From Bog-473 sp963754445 (lineage in GTDB: Bacteria > Actinomycetota > Acidimicrobiia > Acidimicrobiales > RAAP-2), in contig CAVWFT010000002.1 of NCBI GenBank assembly GCA_963754445.1, positions 868,001-932,000 on the forward strand: a stretch of 64,000 nucleotides of DNA, given 5' to 3'. Positions within the stretch are counted from its first letter, which is position 1; every line of letters starts with the position of its first letter. A model generated the notes under the pieces. It worked only from the letters and a program-made list of their open reading frames with translations, searched no databases and was not told where the DNA came from. Below are positions 1 to 9,331 of the stretch, piece by piece. The position numbers and the translations under genes were made by a program.

Positions 1-329
1 CCCGGCTGGGGGTCCCCGTCCGTCTCGACCTGGCCGAAGGCGTCGATGCCTCGGGCGAGGTCACCGAGCACGTCCTTCGCATCGTGCGCGAGGCGATCAC
101 GAATGCGGCAACCCATGGTCGACCCAATTGCGTCACGGTGAGCCTGCGGCGGGACGACGGGGTCCGCCTGACGATTGCTGACGACGGGTCGGGATTCGAT
201 CCTCAGAAGATCGGGGGGTCCGGCTTCGGGCTCCTGAGCATGCGAGAGCGGGCAGACGCGATCGGGGCTGGATTCGTCCTTGCCTCGTCGCCTGGCCGGG
301 GTTCGAGAGTCGAGGTGGCACTCCCGTGA
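1..329 (+). CDS. Sensor histidine kinase, C-terminal ATPase domain (5' partial)
   Basis: The open frame enters from the left edge (first full codon at base 3) and stops at 327-329. About 109 residues are visible. They carry the N-box (REAITNAATHG), the G1 box (DDGSGFD) and a G2-like stretch (GFGLLSMRERA), which together form the GHKL ATP-binding fold of NarL/DegS-type (HisKA_3) kinases. The ending SSPGRGSRVEVALP is typical of that family. The sensor and dimerisation parts lie outside the window. The stop overlaps the GTG start of the response regulator at 326, so the two form a translationally coupled two-component pair. The stimulus cannot be inferred from this fragment. Confidence 0.9.
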   Translation, partial: RLGVPVRLDLAEGVDASGEVTEHVLRIVREAITNAATHGRPNCVTVSLRRDDGVRLTIADDGSGFDPQKIGGSGFGLLSMRERADAIGAGFVLASSPGRGSRVEVALP

Positions 330-970
330 CAGAGACGATCAGCGTGTTGGTGGCGGACGATCACGCTCGGACGAGAGCCTTGGTGCGTCTGGCACTCGAA
401 GAGAGCGGCGAGTTCCGGGTGTGTGCCGAAGCGCACGACACGCCCACCGCGGTCTCTGCCGCGCTCGACGAGCGACCCGATGTCTGTCTGCTCGACATCA
501 ATATGCCCGGGAGTGGAATCGCTGCCGCGTCCCAGATCACCTCGGCCCTTCCGGACACGGCGGTGGTCATGCTCACCGTGTCGCGTCAGGACGGCGACCT
601 CTTCGACGCCCTGCGAGCCGGTGCGTCGGGTTACCTGCTCAAGGGCATGGACGAGGCAGCCATCGGGGACGCCCTGCACCAAGTGCTCGATGGTGAGTCG
701 CCCCTCCCAGGCAGTCTCGTGGCCCGCCTGGTCGAGGAATTCCGCGACCGCGAACACCGGCGCGTCGCGGTGCCACAGGGGGCAGCGGCGCGGTTGACCG
801 GTCGGGAGTGGGACGTTCTCGAATTGATGCGGACGGGTTCGACCACGGCCGACATCTCGAAGCGCCTGTTCATATCGCCCACCACCGTGCGCAGCCATGT
901 GTCGACGATCCTGCGCAAGCTGGGCGTCCCGGACCGCGAGGCGGCGATCAGGCTGCTCGAGGAGAGCTGA
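326..970 (+). CDS. NarL/FixJ-family response regulator
   Basis: This 214-aa regulator has an N-terminal receiver domain (about residues 5-120) and a C-terminal LuxR-type helix-turn-helix (about 150-212). The receiver has the acidic pair in VLVADDHAR, the phospho-acceptor Asp in CLLDINMPG, and the conserved Lys in GYLLKGMDE. The output domain shows the LuxR pattern LTGREWDVLELM followed by the recognition region PTTVRSHVSTILRKLG. The GTG start at 326 overlaps the kinase stop, so the kinase just upstream is its likely partner. Targets are unknown; the large BTAD/ATPase regulator 220 bp downstream is a neighbour and not necessarily a target. Confidence 0.93.
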   Translation: MTETISVLVADDHARTRALVRLALEESGEFRVCAEAHDTPTAVSAALDERPDVCLLDINMPGSGIAAASQITSALPDTAVVMLTVSRQDGDLFDALRAGASGYLLKGMDEAAIGDALHQVLDGESPLPGSLVARLVEEFRDREHRRVAVPQGAAARLTGREWDVLELMRTGSTTADISKRLFISPTTVRSHVSTILRKLGVPDREAAIRLLEES

Positions 971-1188
971 ACGACCACGGTCACTCCGTACCGGTGCGGG
1001 GGTCTGTCCGTGCTGGCGGCATCGTCGAGGGGCTATCCGGCTCCCGAGTGCCGTGTCCGGCCGTCGACCGTTTCGCTGCAGCGGCGGCACCACTGATTTG
1101 GCCCCGACCAGAGTGGTTTGCCTAACGTTCTGGTGCCTCCTGCGGGAGTGCGATGGCGTCACACAGGGCCTGACGGCGGAATCGAGGC

Positions 1189-4100
1189 ATGGGCAGTACC
1201 GGCGACTCGACTGATAGCGTCTCGAACCTGCGAGGGCCGACAGATGGTCACGGGATCGTGGAAGGCGGACCTTCGTCGCTCGGGCTCGTCTGTGTCCTCG
1301 GCGACGTCCACGCGGTGGGGTCCGACGGGTCCATCATCGAGATCCCGAGCGCCAGCCAACGGAGGCTCTTGGGGGTGCTGGCGGTCCACGCGCCACGGCG
1401 ACTGCGCGCCGAGTGGCTCGCCGACGTGCTCGAGATCTCCCCAGGAGCGCTGCGCCGGTCCATCTCGCGCCTGCGGGGAGTCCTCGGCCCGGAATCCCTG
1501 GTGACGGCGAGCACGGGATACGTGCTCGCCTGTCCTGTCGACGCGGTGTTCTTCTGTGAGGAGGCCGCCCGAGCGGCCAGCGCCGATGACCACATCGCGG
1601 CGCTCGAGCGGGCCGTCGGCCTCTGGGGTGGCACTGCCCTCGAGGAGTTCGAGGCCGAGGACTGGGCCCGCGGCGAGATCGCCCGGCTGACCGAGATCCA
1701 CGGCGCACTCGTCGACGACCTCGCCGACGAGCTGGTATCGGCTCGACGGCCCGAGGAGGCCATCGCAGTCCTCGGCGCTCAGGTCGCCCGGTACCCCTAT
1801 CGAGACCGGTCGCGGGGTCTCTTGATCCGTGCGCTGGCCGGCGCCGGGCGGATGGCCGACGCACTGAGGGCGTTCCAGGACTATCACGCGGTCCTCGCCG
1901 AGGAGCTCGGGACGGAGCCCTCCCCCGAGGTGGTGCGGATCGAGCGGCGTGTCGCCACCGGGTGGGACGGAGTCAGCTCGGCGACGGCGACCGACGAGTC
2001 TCGTGGCGCGGGCCTCTTTCCTCTTCCAGGATTGCTCTCCCAGAAGGGCCACTTCGTGGGCAGGTCGGCCGAACGTGACGTGCTTCTCGCCGAGTTGGCG
2101 ATGGTCGCCACGGCGGGATTGCGCTGTGTCTGTATCACCGGTGAGGCGGGCATGGGCAAGACGATGCTTCTGGCCGAGCTGGCGCGGTCCGCCGCCGGGC
2201 TGGGCGTCAACGTCCTGTGTGGCGCATCGGACGAGACGGGGCTGTCGCTCGAACCCTTTCGCACGATCCTCGGGGCCTGCGTCGACCATGCCGACGCCGA
2301 CCTGTTGATCGAGCACGTGGCCCGGTGCGGTGGCGAACTGGCGCGACTGTGCCCGCGGCTCGCCACCCGGGTGCCGACCACTCCCCCGCCGACCGAGTCG
2401 GATGATGCGACGCAGCGATTCCTCACCTTCGAGGCGGTGGCGGACCTCTTCACGCGGATCGCGGCACGCGGGCGGCTCGTCCTCATGCTCGACGATCTCC
2501 AATGGACCGAGCCCACCGCGCTGATGTTGCTGCGCCATCTGGCCCGCTCGTTGGCCGGTGCACCGGTGCTCCTGATCACAAGCAGGCGCGACCCGGGCGA
2601 GCCGGCGTCCGAAGACCTCCGGGGAGCGCTGGCCGAGCTGGAACGAGGCCGCACGCGGCAGCTTCCGTTGCCCGCCTTCGGTGACGACGAGATCACGGCC
2701 CTGGTGGCGGTCCTCCTGCCGTCGGCCTCCGACGCAGTGCGAGCGCAGATCACGGCCACTGTCCACGAAGAGACGGCCGGCAACCCGCTCTACGCCACGG
2801 AGGTCATCAAGAATTGGGGCGACACCGGAGGTCCTGATCGACGCCGGACGGTCCCGGCCAGCCTCCGTGAGGTGTTGTGGAGCCGGGTTCACGCCCTCGG
2901 TGCCGAGGCGGCCGATGTGTTGACCACGGCTTCAGTGCTCGGAGCCGAGTTCCAAGAGGACCTTCTCATCGAGATGGTCGAGAGCCCGGAGGGCCACGTG
3001 CGCAGGGCGATCGACACCTCGGTGGCGGCCGGCGTCCTGATCGACATCTCCTCGGCCCGACGGGTGCTCCGGTTCGCCCACGCGCTGATCGCCACTGCGC
3101 TCTACGGGGAGATCGGTTCCTCGAGCCGCGCCCACCTCCACGAACAGGCGGTCCGCGTGCTCTCGAAACGGGCCGGCGAGCCGAGTCCCGATGTGGTGGT
3201 CCAGCTCGCCCGGCACTGCACCCTGGCCGGGATGGGACCAGAGGCGATCCATTGGTCGACGCGCGCCGGCGACGATGCCCTGCGGTCCCTCTCGCCGACG
3301 GAAGCGGCCCGCCATTACCGCAGCGCGCTCGACGCAGCGCTCGAGCTCGGCCGGCCAGAGGCCGAGCGGGCAGACCTGCTCGTCCGGTTGGGCGAGGCAC
3401 AGCACGTCGCTGGAGACGCCTCTGCGCTCGGGACGCTCACGGAGGCCGCAAACCTGGCGATAGGCAGTGGCAACAGCGGCGCACTGGTCCGGGCCGCCTT
3501 GGCGGCGGACCGCGGCTTCATGAGAACGGACGCCGGGGCCCCGGAGTACCTGGCGATCGTGGAGGCGGCCGTGGCCGCCGCTGATCCGTCGGACACCTGG
3601 ACGTACGCACGCCTGCTCGCCCTGCTCTCCCAGAGCCTCGTGTATACACCGCAGGCCACTCGCCGCACAGCGACCGCGGAAAGGGCGCTCGCCTTGGCCG
3701 AGTCCGCGCCGGACCCGGTGCTCCTGGCCCACGTCGCGCCCGCCGCCGTGTCGGCCATCTGGGCCCCTGGGAGCGCATCCATGCGCAGCGCGGTCGCCTC
3801 CCGCGCGCTGATCTCGGCCGCTGCCTCGGGAGACCCGCGACTCGAGTTCGCAGTGCGCATCGTGGCCTACAACGTGGCGGTCGAGTCGGGGGACGCTGCG
3901 GTGGCCGCCCACAGCCTGGCCCGGATCCGTGCCACGGCACACTCGGTCGGCGAGCCCCGCCTCCGCTGGATCGCCGGGCTCTACGACACGTTCGACGCCA
4001 CCATGGCGGGTCGGCTCCACGAGGCGGAGACCCTGGCCTCGGCCAACCTCGAACTCGGGACGGGCATCGGGGTGCCCGATGCCTTCACCCTGTTCGCGGG

Positions 4101-4725
4101 TCAGTACTTCGTCATCGGTACATTCGCCGGACGGCACCGCGAGCTGCTTCCGATCGTCGAGCAAGCGGCGAGGGAGAACCCCGGCGTCGTTCCCTTCGAA
4201 CTGGCGTACGCGATCAGCTGCGCCGTCGTCGGCCGCCAGGAGATCGCCCGCGACGTCCTGCAGCGCGGTGTGGCGGAGCGTCTCGCCGACATCCCGGCGG
4301 ACAATCTCTGGATGACCCGGGTGATCGGCTACGCGGTGTTGGCGATCGAGCTGTCTGACCAGGAGGCGGCCGAGCTGCTCCTCCCGGTCATCGAGCCCTT
4401 CGCGGACGAGGTGGCCTTCAGTGGTCTCACCAGCCAAGGCCCTGTTGGCGCCTACGTCGGCAAGCTGAACTCGTTGCTGGGTCGCTACGAGGAGGCCGAG
4501 GACCACCTCCACGCCGCTCTCGGCACCGCGTCGGCCTTCGGTTGGACCTATCACCGGGCGACCACGCTCCTCGCCCTGAGCCAGGCTCGCTATGGCGGGC
4601 GCAACGAGCTGGATCCCGAAGCTCGATCCTGGCTCGACGAGGCGTCGGTCCTCTGCCGTGGCTTCGGTTTCCGGAACTGGATACCGCAGATCGACGCCCT
4701 CTACGAGGCGAGTGCTCCCTCCTGA
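1189..4725 (+). CDS. Large BTAD/SARP-type transcriptional regulator with AAA ATPase and TPR-like C-terminus
   Basis: This is an 1178-aa protein. Residues about 30-110 form a SARP-like winged helix, about 115-265 a bacterial transcriptional activation (BTAD) domain ending in AEELGTEPSPEV, and about 285-560 an AAA/STAND ATPase. Walker A is GEAGMGKT at residues 318-325 and Walker B is LMLDDLQW near 430. The remaining 600 residues are Ala/Leu-rich helical repeats of TPR type. Such proteins are ATP-dependent activators, of the AfsR/LuxR-LAL kind, often tied to development or secondary metabolism in actinobacteria. The start is the ATG at 1189, preceded by GGAATCGAGG. A second protein of the same architecture lies at 38005-41613. 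No target operon is evident nearby. Confidence 0.88.
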   Translation: MGSTGDSTDSVSNLRGPTDGHGIVEGGPSSLGLVCVLGDVHAVGSDGSIIEIPSASQRRLLGVLAVHAPRRLRAEWLADVLEISPGALRRSISRLRGVLGPESLVTASTGYVLACPVDAVFFCEEAARAASADDHIAALERAVGLWGGTALEEFEAEDWARGEIARLTEIHGALVDDLADELVSARRPEEAIAVLGAQVARYPYRDRSRGLLIRALAGAGRMADALRAFQDYHAVLAEELGTEPSPEVVRIERRVATGWDGVSSATATDESRGAGLFPLPGLLSQKGHFVGRSAERDVLLAELAMVATAGLRCVCITGEAGMGKTMLLAELARSAAGLGVNVLCGASDETGLSLEPFRTILGACVDHADADLLIEHVARCGGELARLCPRLATRVPTTPPPTESDDATQRFLTFEAVADLFTRIAARGRLVLMLDDLQWTEPTALMLLRHLARSLAGAPVLLITSRRDPGEPASEDLRGALAELERGRTRQLPLPAFGDDEITALVAVLLPSASDAVRAQITATVHEETAGNPLYATEVIKNWGDTGGPDRRRTVPASLREVLWSRVHALGAEAADVLTTASVLGAEFQEDLLIEMVESPEGHVRRAIDTSVAAGVLIDISSARRVLRFAHALIATALYGEIGSSSRAHLHEQAVRVLSKRAGEPSPDVVVQLARHCTLAGMGPEAIHWSTRAGDDALRSLSPTEAARHYRSALDAALELGRPEAERADLLVRLGEAQHVAGDASALGTLTEAANLAIGSGNSGALVRAALAADRGFMRTDAGAPEYLAIVEAAVAAADPSDTWTYARLLALLSQSLVYTPQATRRTATAERALALAESAPDPVLLAHVAPAAVSAIWAPGSASMRSAVASRALISAAASGDPRLEFAVRIVAYNVAVESGDAAVAAHSLARIRATAHSVGEPRLRWIAGLYDTFDATMAGRLHEAETLASANLELGTGIGVPDAFTLFAGQYFVIGTFAGRHRELLPIVEQAARENPGVVPFELAYAISCAVVGRQEIARDVLQRGVAERLADIPADNLWMTRVIGYAVLAIELSDQEAAELLLPVIEPFADEVAFSGLTSQGPVGAYVGKLNSLLGRYEEAEDHLHAALGTASAFGWTYHRATTLLALSQARYGGRNELDPEARSWLDEASVLCRGFGFRNWIPQIDALYEASAPS

Positions 4726-4802
4726 CGCGTAGGTGACGCGCCTATGGCCGGACGATGGCACTGGGCGTGCCCCCCCGGCACCCCAGGCGCGGAGGGACTG
4801 CA

Positions 4803-7250
4803 ATGGAGATTCGATTCGGCAAGTACTACCGGTCCGTTCTGGCGGGATCCCTGGTCATGGCGGCGGTGGTGGTGTTCACGGCCACGGTCGTCAGTGGCTC
4901 GGTCCATGCGACGGCCGCCTCAGGGGCCACGCCGCCGGCCTGGACCGCCTACGTCGTCAGCTACGACGACGACGCCGTCATCCCCGTGAACACGTCCACG
5001 GACACCGTCGGGACCCCGATCACCGTCGGCAGTGGCCCCTCCGCCATCGCCATCACACCCAACGGGTCGACCGCCTACGTCACGAACGAGGGCACCACGA
5101 ACACGGCCCCTGGGACCGTGACGCCCATCAATCTCTCGACGAATACGCCTGGCACGCCGATCTCCGTGGGTTCGGGACCAGATGCCATCGCCATCACGCC
5201 CAACGGCCTGACGGCCTACGTGGGCAACTACAACGATTCCACCGTCACGCCGATCAGCCTCGCCACGAACACGGCGGGCAAGCCCATTCCTGTGGGAGCA
5301 GCTCCTTCGGCCATCACGATCAGTCCCGACGGCTCCACGGCCTATGTCACCCAGGCCTACGCCGACGACGACATCCCCATCAACACCGCCACCGACACCG
5401 CTGGTCCGGGCGTCCTCAATACCTACAACGGCTTCGCATCAGCGATCACGCCGGACGGTGACACCATCTACACCCCGAACTTCACCGACAACGGGGTGGC
5501 GACCCTCGACACGGCCACCGATGCCAGGGGCAGCATTGCGGCGCTGGACAATCCCGAAGGGGTTGCCGTCACTCCCGACGGTTCCACCGCCTACGTGACC
5601 TATCTCGACACCTTCAGCACGCAGAGCAACAAGGCGAGCCTCCTTCCCATCGACACCGCCTCGGGCAACCCCGGCACACCGATCGCACTGGGTACCGACG
5701 CGGCCGAAGGCATCGCCATCACCCCTGACGGGTCCACCGCGTTCGTCACCGGTCAACTGGACGGCACGCTGACCCCGGTGGACCTGGCCACGGGCACGGC
5801 CGGCACGCCGATCTCCCTCGGGAGCAAGGGGACAAACCCCGTGGCTGTCGCGATCACGCCCGACCAGGCACCCGTGGCCCACCTCCACGTCACCTTGGCC
5901 GCCAACGGATCCCCCTCTACCCTCGACGCTTCCGCTTCGACCGTGGCTTACGGCTCCATCGTCTCGTACGACTGGAACTTCGGCGACGGCACGACCGCCA
6001 GCACGACCACTCCGATCACCACCCACGTGTACACGGGTGGGAGCTATACGGCGTCGGTCACCGAGACGAGTGCGGGTGGTACTTCCACCGCGCAGACCTT
6101 CACCGGTCAGACGGCGACTCGGAACGGCGGTGCCCAGGCCACCGCGACCGCCCTCGGCTCCCTGGCCGGCGGCGGCCCGATCGTGGCCGGTGTGAGCCCT
6201 GCCATCGGATCCGACACCGGTTCCACGGTGGTGACCATCACGGGGTCGGGCTTCACCGGCGTCAGCGGGGTGGATGTCGGCGATCAGGCGGCCACCAACG
6301 TCGTCTTCAACAGCGCCGGCTCGTTGACCGCGACTCTGCCGGCGCAGGCGGCGGGGGCCGACGACATCATCGTGACGACGCCGATCGGCTCGAGCGCGAC
6401 GACGCCGGCTGATCAGTTCACCTACCTGTCCTCGGTGCCCCCCGAGAGCGTCACCTGTCAGACCAGCAACTGCCCCATCCCGATCGTCCAATTCCCGGTG
6501 GCTCAAGGCGATACCGCCAGTGTGTCGACCTCGGTCAGCCACGACTGCAACGCCTGCACGGCCACCGCAGCGGTGACCGACGAGTTCCCGCCGCCCTGTG
6601 ACGCCGCCGGAGGTGGGTGTTGCCCCGACGGGATGAGCTACGAACAGGCGGAGGTCTCGGTGGGCGAGTACGACGACCAGAGCACCAGTCCGCTCGACGT
6701 CTTGACCGAACAAATCGTCCAGGGCCAAGCCGCCTACGCCGAGGGCGTGCCGTTCCCGGGCCCTCCCGTGCCCGAGACGACGGTGTGCGCAGAGGCCCAG
6801 TCGCTGTCGAGCGGGGGCGCCAGCACTCCTGGAGCCGATCCGAACGCATCTCCGGCGGGCAAGAAGCTGGGTCAGGACCTCCTCCTGGCCAAATGCGCCA
6901 AACCGGCGGTGGCCCCCTGCATCAAGAAGCAGGTGGTGAACGGCCGAACGGTGGTCACCACGGTCATCGTGCCGGTGAACGAGTTGGTCACCCTGACCGC
7001 CGGACCACAGAAGGAGACGGTCACGAAGCTCGCGCCGACCAGCGGCGCCCCCGGATCCACGCTGACCATCAAGGGGGCCGGTCTGACTCAGGTCAACGAG
7101 GTCACGATCGGGGGTGTGCAGGCATCCATCGTGTCGGAGAAGGCCACGAAGATCGTGGTGACGGTTCCGCCGGGTGCGAGTAGCGGACCGATCACCCTGA
7201 GCGGCTGGTCCGGTGACGTGGTGTCCTCCTCCAGCTTCACGGTGACCTGA
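4803..7250 (+). CDS. Secreted YVTN beta-propeller / PKD / IPT protein
   Basis: This is an 815-aa exported protein. The ATG at 4803 is chosen over one at 4755 because GGAGGG lies 6 bases upstream and because a signal peptide begins there (charged start, then LAGSLVMAAVVVFTATVV). Residues about 40-350 hold YVTN-type repeats of the form AIAITPNGSTAYVTN, expected to fold as a beta-propeller. A PKD domain follows (about 358-440, with YDWNFGDGT), then an IPT/TIG domain (about 455-545), a cysteine-rich segment of roughly 170 residues with several CxxC and CC pairs, and a second IPT/TIG domain at the C-terminus. No sortase motif is seen. The role is probably cell-surface binding; the ligand is unknown. 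The C-terminal IPT domain resembles the one ending the giant protein at 51890-58117. Confidence 0.85.
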   Translation: MEIRFGKYYRSVLAGSLVMAAVVVFTATVVSGSVHATAASGATPPAWTAYVVSYDDDAVIPVNTSTDTVGTPITVGSGPSAIAITPNGSTAYVTNEGTTNTAPGTVTPINLSTNTPGTPISVGSGPDAIAITPNGLTAYVGNYNDSTVTPISLATNTAGKPIPVGAAPSAITISPDGSTAYVTQAYADDDIPINTATDTAGPGVLNTYNGFASAITPDGDTIYTPNFTDNGVATLDTATDARGSIAALDNPEGVAVTPDGSTAYVTYLDTFSTQSNKASLLPIDTASGNPGTPIALGTDAAEGIAITPDGSTAFVTGQLDGTLTPVDLATGTAGTPISLGSKGTNPVAVAITPDQAPVAHLHVTLAANGSPSTLDASASTVAYGSIVSYDWNFGDGTTASTTTPITTHVYTGGSYTASVTETSAGGTSTAQTFTGQTATRNGGAQATATALGSLAGGGPIVAGVSPAIGSDTGSTVVTITGSGFTGVSGVDVGDQAATNVVFNSAGSLTATLPAQAAGADDIIVTTPIGSSATTPADQFTYLSSVPPESVTCQTSNCPIPIVQFPVAQGDTASVSTSVSHDCNACTATAAVTDEFPPPCDAAGGGCCPDGMSYEQAEVSVGEYDDQSTSPLDVLTEQIVQGQAAYAEGVPFPGPPVPETTVCAEAQSLSSGGASTPGADPNASPAGKKLGQDLLLAKCAKPAVAPCIKKQVVNGRTVVTTVIVPVNELVTLTAGPQKETVTKLAPTSGAPGSTLTIKGAGLTQVNEVTIGGVQASIVSEKATKIVVTVPPGASSGPITLSGWSGDVVSSSSFTVT

Positions 7251-7295
7251 GGGCGGGGGTGAAGACGGTCGCGCGTCGGTGCAGCCCGGCGGACC

Positions 7296-8954
7296 TTATG
7301 GCGGGCCGACCACGTCGAGGGCGAGGACTTGAAAGACGACGTACTTGGCGTGCCCTTTCCCGAAGACAGCCTTGATGACCAGATTGGACGAGCCGACATC
7401 CTTGGCTTTGCCGGCGATCGTCGCCGTGCCGTCGCCGTTGTCGACAAAGGTCAGTTTGCTGGGAGGCTTCCCGATCTCGGAGATGCGTGCAGCCGGTGTG
7501 CCGGTCGTGGTGACGGTGAACGAGAACGGTTGCTTCGCCGTGACGGTGGCCTGACTCGGGCTCGTGATGTCCTGGGCGGTCGGGGAGAGCTCGACCGCTC
7601 CGATGTCGCACCCGTTCCCCTGAGGCCGGGCGATGCCGCGCTGATCGGTACCGGGACACAGCGTGACGCCGCCCGTTGCTGTCCCGGCTGGGATTTCGTC
7701 GAGAGGGAGGCTGCCCAGAGCGGGCTCCTGGGTCTCGGTGGGGCCGCCGTTGTCCTGGAGCGGCCCGATGTGTGGTTTTCCGTCCGAGTAGCTGTGAGCG
7801 GCCGCCGAGAAATCGCATGTTCCATCGTCATCGATGTTGAAGCCCTCGTCGACGATCGCTCCGGTGCAGTCGTAGAACGGACTCATGCTCGCCAGCACGG
7901 TGGCCGCAAGCGTCGCTGTGCCCCCGTTGTTCTCGATCCCGCCGCCATGGATGTTTTGAGCGATCGTGCTCGCGATGACCAGGAGCCTTCCCGTGTTGAG
8001 GATGCCGCCGCTCCCGGGGCCGGACTGATTGTCCGGCGCCTCGGCGTTGTTGCCCGAAATCGTGCTGTCGGTGACGGTCAGTGAGCCCGTGTTGTCGATT
8101 CCCCCACCGCCGACGGCAGCGTTGTGGGCGATGGTGCTGCCCGTCACCGACATGGTGCCGGCATTGAAGATGCCACCACCTGCGTCCAGTGAGTTGTTGT
8201 CCGAGATGGTGGAATCCGTGATGTTCATGGTGCCCGCATCGTTCTGGATTCCACCGCCGGTACCGTCACCGACCTGGTTGTCCGAGATCGTCGAATCGGT
8301 GATGGTCACCGAGCCCCCACCGCTGTCGATGGCCCCGCCGTTCGGACCCGAGGCCGCCGTGTTTTCCGTGAAGCTGCTCGATGAGATGTTCAGGTCTCCG
8401 TCGTTGTAGAGCGCCCCTCCACCGGGTCCTCCGGTGTGGCCTTCCGACATCGAGCAGTCACTGACGGTCAAGGTTCCGTAGTTCGCGACGCTCGGACCAC
8501 CGTTGTTCACGGCACAGTTGCTGAGCGCCGCCGTTCCCTGGTTGGTGAAGCCGCCCTCGGTACCGTCGATTTCGAGGCCCGACACGCTGATTCCTGTCAC
8601 CTTGGGGTCCGTCACGAAAGAACCGTCCACGACGAGCGAGCTGGTACCAGGACCGTCGATCGTGAGCGGAACCTTCAAGTAGATCGTGGAGGCCGGAGTG
8701 ATCGGCGACGTGGACGGGCAGGTGACCGAGAACGTGACCTTGGATCCGGACGCCGCTCCGGCGACGACAGCCGACAGCGAGCCGGCGCCGCTTCCGTTGC
8801 AGTTCGTCACCGTGAGGGGGGCAGCGCCGGCCTTTGGCAGTTCGACGACCTGCGCCGAGACAAGGACCGAGGTGACGCAGATGGCGGCGAGCGGGAGTCG
8901 CAGCCGATGCCGCTCGTGATCCGTGCGCCACAAGCCGGAACCGATGGGATACAT
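7296..8954 (-). CDS. Secreted right-handed beta-helix (choice-of-anchor Q-like) protein with putative Ig domain
   Basis: This is a 552-aa exported protein. After about 20 residues comes a hydrophobic signal segment (LPLAAICVTSVLVSA), then CNGSGAGSLSAVV, the pattern that opens CSLREA/choice-of-anchor Q surface proteins. Residues about 130-370 consist of short repeats of the type ITDSTISDNN, typical of a parallel beta-helix. A DIGAVEL motif near residue 455 closes that region. The last 90 residues form a putative Ig-like domain (PFSFTVTTTGTP, then LTFVDNGDGTATIAG). The gene is convergent with the preceding beta-propeller gene, with 45 bp between stops. The function is probably as an extracellular surface or polysaccharide-binding protein. 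Confidence 0.82.
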   Translation of the reverse strand: MYPIGSGLWRTDHERHRLRLPLAAICVTSVLVSAQVVELPKAGAAPLTVTNCNGSGAGSLSAVVAGAASGSKVTFSVTCPSTSPITPASTIYLKVPLTIDGPGTSSLVVDGSFVTDPKVTGISVSGLEIDGTEGGFTNQGTAALSNCAVNNGGPSVANYGTLTVSDCSMSEGHTGGPGGGALYNDGDLNISSSSFTENTAASGPNGGAIDSGGGSVTITDSTISDNQVGDGTGGGIQNDAGTMNITDSTISDNNSLDAGGGIFNAGTMSVTGSTIAHNAAVGGGGIDNTGSLTVTDSTISGNNAEAPDNQSGPGSGGILNTGRLLVIASTIAQNIHGGGIENNGGTATLAATVLASMSPFYDCTGAIVDEGFNIDDDGTCDFSAAAHSYSDGKPHIGPLQDNGGPTETQEPALGSLPLDEIPAGTATGGVTLCPGTDQRGIARPQGNGCDIGAVELSPTAQDITSPSQATVTAKQPFSFTVTTTGTPAARISEIGKPPSKLTFVDNGDGTATIAGKAKDVGSSNLVIKAVFGKGHAKYVVFQVLALDVVGPP

Positions 8955-9216
8955 GGGCGCCTCTTCTCGTGCTCGGTTCTAATCACTCGCTCGTATGTGA
9001 GGGTGGCCAGGCTCGGAGGACATTCAACCGCAATCCCGGCCGCCGAGCGGAGCTGGGAGCGAAACCGGGGTACGGCGCCGAAATGCGAGGGCTGTCGTGG
9101 CAGACGGCGATCTGTTCAGAGAACGTGCCACCTCGTCTGGCGCGACGTTCTTGAACGAGACGACGACGCAGATCGAGCGTCCAGGGGCGTACCCACCCTG
9201 AACAGGAACTTTCGAG

Positions 9217-9291
9217 TCGGGCTGCCCGGATTTGAACCGGGGACCTCTGCGTCCCGAACGCAGCGCGCTAACCAAGCTGCGCCACAGCCCG
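9217..9291 (-). tRNA. tRNA-Pro (anticodon CGG)
   Basis: The minus strand folds as a complete cloverleaf. A 7-bp acceptor stem pairs CGGGCTG with CAGCCCG. The D arm contains GGTTAGC, the anticodon stem is CTGCG/CGCAG with loop TTCGGGA (anticodon CGG, reading CCG), and the T arm has GGTTCAAATCC. The discriminator base is A at 9217. The bases after it (CTC) show that the 3' CCA is not encoded. A tRNA-Thr lies at 43535. Confidence 0.96.
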
Positions 9292-9331
9292 TCCACTCCC
9301 CGAAAGGAGCGGGGGCAACCTTACCCCGGCA

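Noticed and set aside
2932..4803. Long open frame on the minus strand (623 codons) opposite the first BTAD regulator
   Set aside because: It is the antisense shadow of a GC-rich gene; the translation is Arg/Gly/His-rich without any domain, and the plus-strand frame has clear motifs.
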